DNA from: Zunongwangia pacifica
GTDB taxonomy: Bacteria > Bacteroidota > Bacteroidia > Flavobacteriales > Flavobacteriaceae
DNA length: 64,000 nt
Reading direction: 5' to 3'
NCBI RefSeq assembly: GCF_023499215.1
Contig: NZ_JAKHSK010000018.1
Span: forward strand, 1 to 64,000
Shown here: positions 1 through 8,156 of the stretch, one piece after another
Layout: every line of letters begins with the position of its first letter
Numbering within the stretch: the stretch's first letter is position 1
The notes under the pieces: generated by a model
What the model was told of the DNA's origin: nothing
The model's input: the letters and a program-made list of their open reading frames with translations, nothing else
The model's database searches: none
Translations under genes and position numbers: made by a program

Positions 1-2
1 AC

Positions 3-107
3 CTACAGTTATACCTGAATGAATTTATCTACAAACTCAACAGAAGATATTTCGGAGAAAAACTCTTCGATAGGCTCGTTATAGCAGGAATTACAGGTTA
101 TGACTAA
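3..107 (+). pseudogene. 3' end of IS1595-family (ISXO2-like) transposase, cut by window edge
   Basis: An open frame runs in from the left edge and ends at a TAA (105-107). Its 34 residues include YLNEFIYKLNRRYFGEKLF followed by DRL, which match the C-terminal end of ISXO2-like transposases of the IS1595 family, where a tyrosine/arginine-rich YLxEFxxxxNRR segment closes the catalytic domain. Only the end is visible, so I cannot tell whether the element is intact. It stops about 40 bases before the ATG of trmH, and no obvious terminal inverted repeat is visible in that space. Family call is fairly sure; completeness unknown. Confidence 0.72.
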
Positions 108-140
108 TTGCGGATAATCAATTTCATTTTTATATTTTTG
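108..140 (+). promoter_or_regulatory. Candidate promoter of trmH directly after transposase stop
   Basis: A TTG at 108-110 and a TATTTTTG (TAnnTTTG type -7 element) at 133-140 are 22 bases apart, a spacing acceptable for Bacteroidetes promoters. The predicted start of transcription lies almost at the trmH ATG (148), so the transcript would have almost no leader. Inference from consensus only. Confidence 0.45.
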
Positions 141-147
141 GAGTTAT

Positions 148-801
148 ATGAATGACCCTACTTTAATTTCTTATTTAGAAGATTTTCTTACCGATCGTAG
201 AAAATCACTTATTAAAAAAGTGATCGATCAGCGAACCAATCATATCACGGTGGCTACCCAGGATGTGTACCAGCTTCATAACACCAGTGCAGTGATAAGA
301 AGTTGCGATGTTTTTGGAATACAAAATGTGCATGTAATCGAAGAAAAGTTTCCTAAAAGGATAGATCGTGAGATTGCCATGGGGGCCCAAAAATGGGTTA
401 CTGTAAATCGGCATGCTTCTGCGAAAGAGTGTATAGCTCATTTAAGGGAGAGCGGCTACCAAATTGTAGCCACAAGTCCGCATGACGATTCATTACATTT
501 AAACGATTTTGATATCTCTAAAAAATCGGCTTTATTTTTTGGTACCGAGCGGTATGGCTTGTCACAGGAAATTATGGAGGAAGCAGACTGTACATTAAAA
601 ATCCCCATGTATGGCTTTACAGAGAGTTTAAATATCTCTGTTTCTGCAGCGATTATACTACAAAGTCTGGCTGAAAAGATGAGAAAAGATGATGTTAGAT
701 GGCAATTGAATAAGCAGGAGAGAGAAGATTTGAAATTTGAGTGGCTTAAAAACAACCTAAAAAATAGCGCCGAGCTTATTTCTCATTTTTATTCAAAATA
801 A
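148..801 (+). CDS. trmH: tRNA (guanosine-2'-O-)-methyltransferase, TrmH/SpoU family
   Basis: A 217-residue SpoU-class RNA methyltransferase with the deep trefoil-knot fold. All three family motifs are present: NTSAVIR (45-51, with the conserved Asn and Arg), FFGTERYGLS (about 130-139) and IPMYGFTESLNISVS (152-166), the last two forming the S-adenosylmethionine-binding knot. The length and the basic C-terminal helix (KNNLKNSAELISHF) fit TrmH, which methylates the 2'-OH of G18 in tRNA. Paralogues acting on rRNA usually carry an extra N-terminal substrate-binding domain that is missing here. The gene lies just after an IS1595 transposase end and is probably transcribed alone. Confidence 0.9.
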   Translation: MNDPTLISYLEDFLTDRRKSLIKKVIDQRTNHITVATQDVYQLHNTSAVIRSCDVFGIQNVHVIEEKFPKRIDREIAMGAQKWVTVNRHASAKECIAHLRESGYQIVATSPHDDSLHLNDFDISKKSALFFGTERYGLSQEIMEEADCTLKIPMYGFTESLNISVSAAIILQSLAEKMRKDDVRWQLNKQEREDLKFEWLKNNLKNSAELISHFYSK

Positions 802-833
802 TTGGTAATTTTAATAAAACGTAAATTATACAA

Positions 834-1364
834 ATGACGCTTTTCTTCTACGTGATTATTGCGGTAATCACGTTTGTAGCTTTTCTTCATGCATGGTCTA
901 AAAAAGATTATGATGTTAGTCGTACCATTGTCATAAATCGATCTAAAGCAGATATCTATGGTTTTGTAAGGCAACTTAAAAATCAGCCAAAATGGCTGGC
1001 TAAATTAGAGCACTCTAAGCCTACCAAACTTAAATTTAAGGGCATAGATGGTAAAGAAGGGGCAATTGTATATTGGAAAGGGGATAAAACTATTGGAGAA
1101 GGTACCCAAAAGATTATAAAAGTAAAACCCGGTCATGTGTTAGAAACCAAATTGCTTTTGGTTAAACCTGTAGAAACGGTCGCACTAGTGTACTTTGCGG
1201 CAAAGGAAATAAACGCAGAACGAACCAAAGTTGTATTTGGGGTGAGGGGCTATTTACCATTCCCTTATTCTGTACTTTGTATCTTTTACAGTATGGAAAA
1301 TAAATTTGGGGATGATTTTGATAAGAGCCTGCAAAACCTAAAAAAGCACCTTGAAGATCAATAA
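834..1364 (+). CDS. Membrane-anchored SRPBCC (START-like) protein
   Basis: The 176-residue protein begins with one hydrophobic segment (FFYVIIAVITFVAFLHAW, residues 4-21) and continues as an SRPBCC/polyketide-cyclase-2-like domain. The IVINRSKADIYGFVRQLKNQPKW stretch is the usual start of that fold (strand, then the helix after the I/V-N-x-x-x-x-x-V/I-F motif), and a closing amphipathic helix (FDKSLQNLKKHLED) covers the hydrophobic cavity. The family binds lipophilic ligands; no ligand can be named. It follows trmH by 32 bases and converges on the next gene. Confidence 0.75.
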   Translation: MTLFFYVIIAVITFVAFLHAWSKKDYDVSRTIVINRSKADIYGFVRQLKNQPKWLAKLEHSKPTKLKFKGIDGKEGAIVYWKGDKTIGEGTQKIIKVKPGHVLETKLLLVKPVETVALVYFAAKEINAERTKVVFGVRGYLPFPYSVLCIFYSMENKFGDDFDKSLQNLKKHLEDQ

Positions 1365-1371
1365 AAGGTTT

Positions 1372-2136
1372 TTAATTTTTATTGCGTTGTAGTAATTTAT
1401 ATTCTTCCCAACAACCACTTATGGCATCAAGAATTTGAAGATCTGTCGCTGTCTTTACAAAATCTTCAGAATAATTACATCGGCTAAGTACCTCTTCAAT
1501 TTCAGATTTACTTAATTGCAGCATCGCACTTAAAGTTTCCCGATTGTACTTAGAGCCTAAAAGGTCGCGAATACTTTCGTCCTCTTTCATTTGTCTAAGT
1601 TTGCGCATTTGCCGTTCTCTTCGGCTAAAAAGATTATTAAGGGCATCGGCAGGATTAAAAATAGAGCCAATTACTTTGTTAAACGCACTGGGAGAAGAAC
1701 CTCCGGCCTCATAACCAATATTAAGACCGGAAATACTATATCTCTTATTTTCGTAAATAGGAATATTTTTTGCGTCGATTTCAAGATACCCCGTAAGTTT
1801 TACGTCACTTACGGTAACTTCTTCTAAAGCTATACCAACTTCAGTCATTTTCACTTTTACGTTGCCATACTTCAGCCAGTCGTTGGTTACTCTTACTTTA
1901 ATAGATTTAAAACCTAAATAGGTAAAATATAATGTATCGTTTGCTGTAGCATGAATCTCAAAAGATCCATCTTCTTCAGAAACACTGCCTTTTACCTGGT
2001 TCAAATTAACGATATGAACATTCTCTAGAGGTACATCATTAGCCGCGTTCATTACGGTACCCGATATAACATCCTGAGCGTTTGCTATTTGACAAACGAA
2101 AAATACTGAAAATATAAAAGTAACTAACTGCTTCAT
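1372..2136 (-). CDS. Exported carboxypeptidase-regulatory-like domain protein
   Basis: A signal peptide (MKQLVTFIFSVFFVCQIANA, cleaved before QD) precedes a CarboxypepD_reg-like beta-sandwich of about 75 residues. Its hallmark GTVMNAANDVPLENVHI and the later EEDGSFEI and TYLGFKSIKV pieces are visible. In Bacteroidota this domain begins TonB-dependent receptors and many periplasmic or surface proteins of unknown role. The rest (about 110-254) is charged and helical with no recognisable catalytic motif, so it is not a truncated receptor by length. Function unknown; probably periplasmic or outer-membrane associated. Confidence 0.75.
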   Translation of the reverse strand: MKQLVTFIFSVFFVCQIANAQDVISGTVMNAANDVPLENVHIVNLNQVKGSVSEEDGSFEIHATANDTLYFTYLGFKSIKVRVTNDWLKYGNVKVKMTEVGIALEEVTVSDVKLTGYLEIDAKNIPIYENKRYSISGLNIGYEAGGSSPSAFNKVIGSIFNPADALNNLFSRRERQMRKLRQMKEDESIRDLLGSKYNRETLSAMLQLSKSEIEEVLSRCNYSEDFVKTATDLQILDAISGCWEEYKLLQRNKN

Positions 2137-2202
2137 AAAAATAGACGCCTAAAATAGGAAATTCATTATAAAAAATGATGCCAAAATAGGGATAAAACTG
2201 TC

Positions 2203-3999
2203 TTACTTTTTAGATTTTCTTCTTTTAATCGAACTTTCTATATTTTTTCCCCGGCTACCGGAACGTTTTCCTTTTTTGCCTTTAAATCCAGTGTCTTTAT
2301 CATCTTTAAAACGAGACCTCCCTTTGTTACCAGATTTTGAATCGCTTTTCCCAAAACCACCGTCTTTACGGCCTTTTCTTCGGCGTCCACCTTTTGCACC
2401 ACCATTGTTGGAGTTTTTGGTAACTTCTACATTAATTTTTCTTCCCTGATATTCAAAGTCGTTAAAAGCATTCAGTACTTTATCGGTTTCAGAATTCTCA
2501 GTATTAAAGAAAGAGAAACTATCTTTCACATCTACTTTAAAAACACCATCTTTTCCTAATTGTAGGGCATCTTTAAGGAAGTCTTTAAGACTCATCCAGT
2601 CAAATCCGTCTTTTTTCCCCACATTCATAAAATAGCGGGTAGAATTAGGATCCAGATCTACATTTGCACCGCCACTTACGGGAGCAAGATCACTGGCATG
2701 CTTATAATAATTAGAGAATCTTGTAAATTCTACCGAGAAGAATTTTTTAATCAATTCTTCTTTACTGAAATCTTCCAGTACTTTATTGATATTTGGAAGA
2801 TAAGTATCAATATCGTGGTTAATTTCAGTATTCTTAATATCATTAGCTAAGTGAAGCAACTGAACTCTGCAAATATCTTTACCATCAGGTAATTGCTTTT
2901 CATCAAAAGATTGTTTGATGATACGCTCGATACTTTTTATTTTTCGAAGTTCACTTTTAGAAACAATCACCATCGATGTTCCTGTTTTACCAGCACGGCC
3001 GGTACGACCACTACGGTGCGTGTAGGTTTCAACCTCGTCTGGAAGTTGATAATTGATAACATGGGTGATATCGTCTACGTCAATTCCTCTTGCAGCAACA
3101 TCTGTGGCAACTAACATTTGGATCTGGCGGGTTCTAAAAGATTTCATCACTAAATCACGTTGATTCTGACTCAGGTCTCCGTGTAATGCTGCGGCAGAAT
3201 AACCATCTTCGATTAAGCGCTCGGCAACTTTTTGGGTATCTCTTTTAGTCCGGCAAAAAATAACCGAGAAAATATCGGGATTAGCATCAGCCAGCCTTTT
3301 TAACGCAGCATAGCGATCACGTGCATTTACCAGGTAAAACTCATGCGACACGTTAGTGGCTCCCATATTTTTGCTACCTACGGTAACTTCAACAGGATTA
3401 CGCATAAATTTTTTAGCGATTGTAGCTACCTCTTTTGGCATGGTTGCCGAAAATAACCAGGTATTTTTTTCTTTAGGCGTATGGGATAAGATCGCTGTGA
3501 TATCTTCATAAAATCCCATATTCAGCATTTCGTCTGCTTCATCTAAAACGCAATATTCGATCTTTGAAATATCGGTAAGTTTACGTCTTATCATATCCTG
3601 CATTCTCCCAGGAGTGGCAACGATAATCTGGGCACCGCGCTCTATTTGCTTTGCCTGTTCAGTAATACTTGCCCCACCGTAAACCGCTACTGGATGTAGG
3701 GAAGGCTCATATTTAGAGTAATTCTTAAGTTCGTTTGTAATTTGTAGGCATAATTCTCTGGTAGGAGATAAGATTAATGCCTGTGTGTGCTTTGATTTCG
3801 GGTCTATTTTCTGAATCAAAGGGAAACCAAAAGCTGCCGTCTTTCCTGTCCCGGTCTGGGCTAAGGCAACCATATCGGTATCTTCGTCTAATAAAATTGG
3901 GATGGTTTTTTCCTGTACTTCGCTAGGGCTTTTAAAGCCCATGTCTTCAATTGCTTTTAAGATCGAGGAATTTAAACCTAATTCTTGGAATTTATTCAT
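2203..3999 (-). CDS. DEAD-box ATP-dependent RNA helicase with DbpA-type RNA-binding domain
   Basis: A 598-residue superfamily 2 helicase. Visible motifs are the Q-motif phenylalanine region, AQTGTGKT (motif I, 47-54), PTRELCLQI (Ia), DEAD (motif II, near 152), SATMP (III), DVAARGID (V) and HRSGRTGRAG (VI). A DbpA-type RRM-like RNA-binding domain occupies about 455-540, and a long Gly/Lys/Arg-rich tail follows. This architecture matches the CsdA/DeaD type that unwinds RNA during ribosome assembly and cold growth. It appears to have its own promoter (TACATTTG on the minus strand, 4019-4026). Subfamily assignment is less certain than helicase identity. Confidence 0.93.
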   Translation of the reverse strand: MNKFQELGLNSSILKAIEDMGFKSPSEVQEKTIPILLDEDTDMVALAQTGTGKTAAFGFPLIQKIDPKSKHTQALILSPTRELCLQITNELKNYSKYEPSLHPVAVYGGASITEQAKQIERGAQIIVATPGRMQDMIRRKLTDISKIEYCVLDEADEMLNMGFYEDITAILSHTPKEKNTWLFSATMPKEVATIAKKFMRNPVEVTVGSKNMGATNVSHEFYLVNARDRYAALKRLADANPDIFSVIFCRTKRDTQKVAERLIEDGYSAAALHGDLSQNQRDLVMKSFRTRQIQMLVATDVAARGIDVDDITHVINYQLPDEVETYTHRSGRTGRAGKTGTSMVIVSKSELRKIKSIERIIKQSFDEKQLPDGKDICRVQLLHLANDIKNTEINHDIDTYLPNINKVLEDFSKEELIKKFFSVEFTRFSNYYKHASDLAPVSGGANVDLDPNSTRYFMNVGKKDGFDWMSLKDFLKDALQLGKDGVFKVDVKDSFSFFNTENSETDKVLNAFNDFEYQGRKINVEVTKNSNNGGAKGGRRRKGRKDGGFGKSDSKSGNKGRSRFKDDKDTGFKGKKGKRSGSRGKNIESSIKRRKSKK

Positions 4000-4018
4000 T
4001 ATAAAATTTAATAAGCTG

Positions 4019-4026
4019 CAAATGTA
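4019..4026 (-). promoter_or_regulatory. -7 element of the DEAD-box helicase gene
   Basis: On the minus strand the bases read TACATTTG, an exact TAnnTTTG -7 element ending about 20 bases before the helicase ATG at 3999. No TTG is found at the expected upstream distance, so only the -7 half is supported. An imperfect inverted repeat (TAAGCTG ... CAGCTTA, about 4013-4043) surrounds it. Confidence 0.45.
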
Positions 4027-4071
4027 CGTATTAGTTTACAGCTTATCACATTTATATTTCTTATTCGTGTT

Positions 4072-4644
4072 TTATTTTGAAAGATAGTCTATTAGCGCCT
4101 TAAAAGCTTTCCCACGATGGCTAATTTCTGCTTTTTCCTTCATTTCCATTTCAGCAAAAGTGCGATCATATCCATTAGGTATGAATATAGGGTCATAACC
4201 AAAGCCTTTTTCACCTCGGCGTTCCTCAATAATTTTACCTTCACAGATTCCGGTAAATAGATTTTCGTTGTTTTTTAAATTTAAAGCAATGACGGTTTTA
4301 AAATGAGCTTTTCTGCTCTCTTTATCTTTTAATTGGTCTAGTAGTTTTGCAACATTGGCTTTATCGTCTTTTTGATCGCCGGCATATCGTGCAGAGTATA
4401 CTCCGGGTGCACCGGCAAGCGCATCGACTTCGAGACCGGTATCATCGGCAAAACAATTATAGCCGTAACGATGGCGTACATATTCTGCTTTTAAAATCGC
4501 ATTACCATCAATGGTATCTGCAGTTTCAGCAATATCTTCTGTACAGCCAATATCATCTAACGATAATAAGCTAATGTGATCTGGAAGCATGGCTTCAATT
4601 TCTTTAAATTTGTTTTTGTTGTGGGTGGCAAATACTAATTCCAT
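4072..4644 (-). CDS. rdgB: XTP/dITP diphosphatase (non-canonical purine NTP pyrophosphatase)
   Basis: A 190-residue HAM1/RdgB protein that hydrolyses XTP, ITP and dITP to monophosphates, keeping deaminated purines out of nucleic acids. Motifs are VFATHNKNKFKEIE (4-17, substrate loop with Asn and Lys), FADDTGLEVDAL (about 66-77, with the catalytic/metal Asp pair), GFGYDPIFIP and SHRGKAF near the C-terminus. Length is standard. It begins 5 bases after rlmH ends, so the two form a leftward operon. Confidence 0.95.
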   Translation of the reverse strand: MELVFATHNKNKFKEIEAMLPDHISLLSLDDIGCTEDIAETADTIDGNAILKAEYVRHRYGYNCFADDTGLEVDALAGAPGVYSARYAGDQKDDKANVAKLLDQLKDKESRKAHFKTVIALNLKNNENLFTGICEGKIIEERRGEKGFGYDPIFIPNGYDRTFAEMEMKEKAEISHRGKAFKALIDYLSK

Positions 4645-4649
4645 ATAAA

Positions 4650-5123
4650 TTATCTGTGGTGATAAGGTTCGTTTTTTAAAATGGTAAAGCCTCGATAAAT
4701 TTGTTCGGTAACAAAAAGGCGTACCATTTGATGAGAGAACGTCATTTTTGACAACGATATTTTACCATCGGCGCGCTGATAAACAGCTTCAGAAAATCCG
4801 TAAGGTCCACCAATCACAAAAATGAGCTGTTTAAGACCACTATTCATTCTTTTCTGAAGATATTCTGAAAAAGCTTCTGAAGAAAATTGTTTGCCGTTTT
4901 CATCCAATAACACAACAAAATCTGAAGTTTGCGTTTTACTCAGGATCAATTCGCCTTCTTTCGTTTTTTGCTGATTTTCGTCTAAATTTTTGGCCTTTTT
5001 TAAATCGGGGATTACCTCTATTTCAAATTTTGTATAAAACTGAAGTCGCTTTACATAGACCTCAATTAGCTTTTGTAATTCCTTGCTGTCGGTTTTTCCT
5101 ATGCAGAGTAATTTTATCGTCAT
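4650..5123 (-). CDS. rlmH: 23S rRNA (pseudouridine1915-N3)-methyltransferase
   Basis: A 157-residue SPOUT methyltransferase of the RlmH (YbeA) family, which methylates pseudouridine 1915 in helix 69 of 23S rRNA on assembled 70S ribosomes. The S-adenosylmethionine knot is seen as FVIGGPYGFSEAVYQRAD and the C-terminal LSKMTFSHQMVRLFVTEQIYRG followed by NEPYHH is nearly invariant in the family. Length is typical. It is the first gene of the rlmH-rdgB pair and divergent from nadC; a TATTTTTG at 5157-5164 (minus strand) may be its -7 element. Confidence 0.96.
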   Translation of the reverse strand: MTIKLLCIGKTDSKELQKLIEVYVKRLQFYTKFEIEVIPDLKKAKNLDENQQKTKEGELILSKTQTSDFVVLLDENGKQFSSEAFSEYLQKRMNSGLKQLIFVIGGPYGFSEAVYQRADGKISLSKMTFSHQMVRLFVTEQIYRGFTILKNEPYHHR

Positions 5124-5174
5124 TCGGTATATTTAGCGTAGACTTTCCTACATTTACAAAAATAAGTATTGCAA

Positions 5175-6032
5175 ATGATCTCAGCAGCACAATTTGAAAA
5201 AGAAATTGAATTAATCATCACCAACGCAATTAGAGAGGATATAGGTGATGGTGATCACAGTTCTTTAGCCTGTATTCCACCTGATGCTAAAGGAAAGGCA
5301 CAACTTTTAGTGAAAGACAACGGTATTTTGGCCGGCGTGGATTTTGCGAAAAAGGTTTTTGAATTTGTAGATCCTAATGTAAAGCTGGATCTTAAAATTA
5401 AAGATGGGGAGAAGGTAAAGAAAGGAGATGTTGCTTTTTATGTTGAGGGTGCTTCACAATCTATTTTAAAAGCTGAACGATTGGTGCTTAACGCGATGCA
5501 GCGTATGAGTGCTATCGCCACTAAAACAAAAGAATTTGTAGATAAACTTGAAGGAACCGGGACCAAGATCCTGGATACTCGTAAAACCACCCCCGGAATT
5601 CGTGCTTTGGAGAAATGGGCCGTGAAAATTGGCGGAGGTGAAAATCATCGTTTTGCACTTTACGATATGATTATGCTGAAAGATAATCATATCGATTTTG
5701 CCGGCGGTGTGGCCAAGGCCATCCAAAAAACAAAAAAGTATCTAGAAACCAACAATCTTGATCTTAAGATCATTGTAGAAGCCCGGGATATGCAGGAGAT
5801 TAAAGAAATTTTAGGGGAAGGCGGAGTGTACAGAATATTGATCGATAACTTTAATTATGCAGATACCAAAAAGGCTGTCGAATTTATTGGAGACCAGTGC
5901 TTAACTGAATCTAGCGGCGGAATAACATTAGAAACCGCGAGAAAATATGCCGAATGTGGTGTAGATTATATTTCGAGCGGAGCCCTAACCCATTCGGTTT
6001 ATAATATGGATCTTAGCTTAAAAGCTATGTAA
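5175..6032 (+). CDS. nadC: Nicotinate-nucleotide pyrophosphorylase (carboxylating)
   Basis: Quinolinate phosphoribosyltransferase, which converts quinolinate and PRPP to nicotinate mononucleotide, CO2 and PPi in de novo NAD synthesis. The signature DTRKTTPGIRALEKWAVKIGG and the following NHRFALYDMIMLKDNHI carry the PRPP and quinolinate contacts, and SSGGITLETARKYAECGVDYISSGALTHS closes the barrel. I start at the ATG (285 residues); a TTG two codons upstream (5169) is in frame but less likely. The YihY gene starts 3 bases after the stop, so the two are probably co-transcribed. nadA and nadB are not in the window. Confidence 0.95.
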   Translation: MISAAQFEKEIELIITNAIREDIGDGDHSSLACIPPDAKGKAQLLVKDNGILAGVDFAKKVFEFVDPNVKLDLKIKDGEKVKKGDVAFYVEGASQSILKAERLVLNAMQRMSAIATKTKEFVDKLEGTGTKILDTRKTTPGIRALEKWAVKIGGGENHRFALYDMIMLKDNHIDFAGGVAKAIQKTKKYLETNNLDLKIIVEARDMQEIKEILGEGGVYRILIDNFNYADTKKAVEFIGDQCLTESSGGITLETARKYAECGVDYISSGALTHSVYNMDLSLKAM

Positions 6033-6035
6033 AAT

Positions 6036-6968
6036 ATGTCGATACTCGAGGCGATCACAACTCAACTGGATAGTATTTCAGCATGGTGGAAAAGAACATC
6101 GAGCAAAGTAATTTTGCCGGGTACCGATGGGCTTTCTTTATATCATTTATGGGATATTTATTCTGGAGGGATTATTCACGGTACGTTCTCTACAAGGGCC
6201 AGTGCGATCGCTTTTAGTTTTTTTATGGCGCTCTTTCCCTTTTTACTCTTTATTTTTAATCTAATTCCTTATGTAGAAAGAACTAATCTTATTGATGATT
6301 TTAGTATAAAGTTCTTTCTTTTTATAGATACGCTTTTACCTCCAGAAACTCAGGAGTATGTTAGTGATATATTTGTTGATATAGCGAGCAACCCCCGTGG
6401 TGGGCTACTTTCTTTTTCATTTATACTTTCTATTTTTTTAATGACCAATGGCGTAAATGCTATTTTTACCGGTTTTGAATTCTCTTACCATACCAATATA
6501 AAGCGATCTTTATTTAGACAATATATTATCGCAATTGGGGTTTCACTTGTTTTGGCATTTCTTTTGCTTATTACAGTTATATTGATGGTGTATTTAACCT
6601 ATGCCGTAGAAGATTTAAGTGAATTAGGTTTAATTGCAAACGACGGTAGTGGAGCAGGAGTAGTTAAATATTTTGCATTTGTGGTCCTTATTTATATTGC
6701 GGTAGCGACGCTTTATTATTTTGGAACAAAAGAGGCAAGACAGGCAAGATTTTTCTCGGTAGGCGCTTTTTTTACGACCATATTGATTATGCTTACGTCT
6801 TTTTTATTTGGATTATATATTGAAAATTTTTCAAATTATAACGAATTGTACGGTTCTATTGGAGCATTGTTAATTTTAATGGTGTATATTTGGTTAAATG
6901 CTAATATTCTTCTATTGGGGTTCGAACTTAACGCCTCTTTAATAAAACTTAAGAAGAATTTTAAATAA
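6036..6968 (+). CDS. YihY/BrkB-family inner-membrane protein
   Basis: A 310-residue membrane protein with about six hydrophobic segments. Family landmarks include the early GTFSTRASAIAFSFFMALFPFLLF (helix 1 with the A-x-S/AY-x3-FALFP-like motif), LSFSFILSIFLMTNGVNAIFTGFEF in the middle, and LYGSIGALLILMVYIWLNANILLLG near the end, where the YGSxGxxxxxxxW pattern is diagnostic. The family was once annotated as ribonuclease BN in error; its transport role is not settled. It follows nadC by 3 bases. Confidence 0.9.
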   Translation: MSILEAITTQLDSISAWWKRTSSKVILPGTDGLSLYHLWDIYSGGIIHGTFSTRASAIAFSFFMALFPFLLFIFNLIPYVERTNLIDDFSIKFFLFIDTLLPPETQEYVSDIFVDIASNPRGGLLSFSFILSIFLMTNGVNAIFTGFEFSYHTNIKRSLFRQYIIAIGVSLVLAFLLLITVILMVYLTYAVEDLSELGLIANDGSGAGVVKYFAFVVLIYIAVATLYYFGTKEARQARFFSVGAFFTTILIMLTSFLFGLYIENFSNYNELYGSIGALLILMVYIWLNANILLLGFELNASLIKLKKNFK

Positions 6969-6996
6969 TTTTAGTTTAACTTAAACCACACAAAGG

Positions 6997-7557
6997 ATGA
7001 GAAAGGTTTTATTGCTTTTTGTGGCATTAGTTTCGGTAACGATGAGTAATGCACAAATAGAAGTTGGCGGAGTTACTTTACCGCAATCGGTAGAGTTTAA
7101 AGGAGAAACGTTACAATTAAATGGAGCAGGGGTACGTGAAAAATTTTGGATCGATCTTTATGCCGGGGGCTTGTACTTACAGGAAAAAAGTAGTGATGCA
7201 AAACAAATAATGAGCGCTGATAAGCCAATGGCTATTAAGCTTCATATCGTTTCGAAATTAATTACAAGTAAAAAAATGATTGATGCTGTAAACGAAGGTT
7301 TTGAAAATTCTACCAATGGGAATACAGCACCTTTAGCTTCTGAAATAAAAAAGTTTAAAGATTTTTTTAATGAAGAGATTAAAAAAGACGATGTTTTTGA
7401 TCTTGTGTATATTCCTGGTACCGGTGTTGTATCCTACAAAAACGGTGAAGAAAAAGGAACTATAAAAGGAATGGCTTTTAAAGAAGCTTTATTTGGGATT
7501 TGGCTTTCTAAAAAACCGGCTGAAGACGATTTAAAAGAAGCCATGTTAAATTTATAA
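6997..7557 (+). CDS. Secreted chalcone-isomerase-like protein
   Basis: A signal peptide (MRKVLLLFVALVSVTMSNA, cleaved before Q) is followed by a chalcone-isomerase-like domain: VGGVTLPQSVEFKGETLQLNGAGVR, then FWIDLYAGGLYL, and the late PGTGVVSYKNGEEKGTIKG and FKEALFGIWL. Bacterial members lack proof of isomerase activity and may bind fatty acids or other small ligands in the periplasm. No catalytic claim can be made from sequence. It is followed after one base by the DUF2147 gene, so the two are co-transcribed. Confidence 0.82.
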   Translation: MRKVLLLFVALVSVTMSNAQIEVGGVTLPQSVEFKGETLQLNGAGVREKFWIDLYAGGLYLQEKSSDAKQIMSADKPMAIKLHIVSKLITSKKMIDAVNEGFENSTNGNTAPLASEIKKFKDFFNEEIKKDDVFDLVYIPGTGVVSYKNGEEKGTIKGMAFKEALFGIWLSKKPAEDDLKEAMLNL

Positions 7558-7558
7558 A

Positions 7559-7996
7559 ATGAAGAAGTATATTTTATTTTCCGTATTATTTATTGCCTGC
7601 GGTGTGCTTAATGATGCTAGTGCACAAGATGACATTTTTGGGAAATGGAAATGTACTAACGATGAAGGTAAAGTAAACTCTATTGTAAAGATCTTCCAGA
7701 AAGATGATGGCGAGGTTTGTGGTAAAGTTGTAAGAATAACCAAAGAAGAAGATCGCGACAAACTTTGTACCGAGTGTAAGGGAGATTTAAAGGATAGACC
7801 AATAGAAGGCTTGCAGCTTATGCATGGCCTGCGTAAAGATGGTAACGAATACTCTGGCGGTGAAATTATACACCCTAAATCTGGTAAGGTGTATAAAGTG
7901 AAAATTTGGGTAGATGAAAATAATCCAGATAAGCTTAAAGTTAGAGGTTATGTGGCTTTCTTTTATAAAACAATGACCTGGGAGCGTGCAGAATAA
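7559..7996 (+). CDS. Secreted DUF2147 protein
   Basis: A 145-residue protein with a signal peptide (MKKYILFSVLFIACGVLNDASA) and a DUF2147 lipocalin-like barrel: DDIFGKWKCTNDEGKVNSIVKIFQ, GDLKDRPIEGLQLMHGLRKDG, GEIIHPKSGKVYKVKIWV and LKVRGYVAFFYKTMTW. The family is periplasmic and of unknown function. The start codon overlaps the end of the preceding reading frame region by spacing of one base, implying translational coupling. A strong hairpin terminator follows. Confidence 0.88.
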   Translation: MKKYILFSVLFIACGVLNDASAQDDIFGKWKCTNDEGKVNSIVKIFQKDDGEVCGKVVRITKEEDRDKLCTECKGDLKDRPIEGLQLMHGLRKDGNEYSGGEIIHPKSGKVYKVKIWVDENNPDKLKVRGYVAFFYKTMTWERAE

Positions 7997-8053
7997 TTTG
8001 AGAAGAAAATAAATGCGGAGTATCGAATTTCGATAATCTGATAAAATATTTAA

Positions 8054-8088
8054 AAAACCATTCTTTAATCGAGAATGGTTTTTATTTT
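8054..8088 (+). terminator. Rho-independent terminator after the nadC-DUF2147 run
   Basis: AACCATTCT (8056-8064) pairs perfectly with AGAATGGTT (8072-8080) around a 7-base loop, the stem being extended by A-T pairs and followed by a T-rich tract. It separates the DUF2147 gene from priA. Confidence 0.8.
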
Positions 8089-8108
8089 TATTCGGTAATC
8101 AAGAATAG

Positions 8109-8116
8109 TATTTTTG
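8109..8116 (+). promoter_or_regulatory. -7 element upstream of priA
   Basis: TATTTTTG matches TAnnTTTG exactly and lies 41 bases before the priA ATG, just past the preceding terminator. No TTG is seen at the proper -33 distance. Confidence 0.4.
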
Positions 8117-8156
8117 AGATTTTTTTAGCAATCAATATTTAGAAGAGCTATAACTT

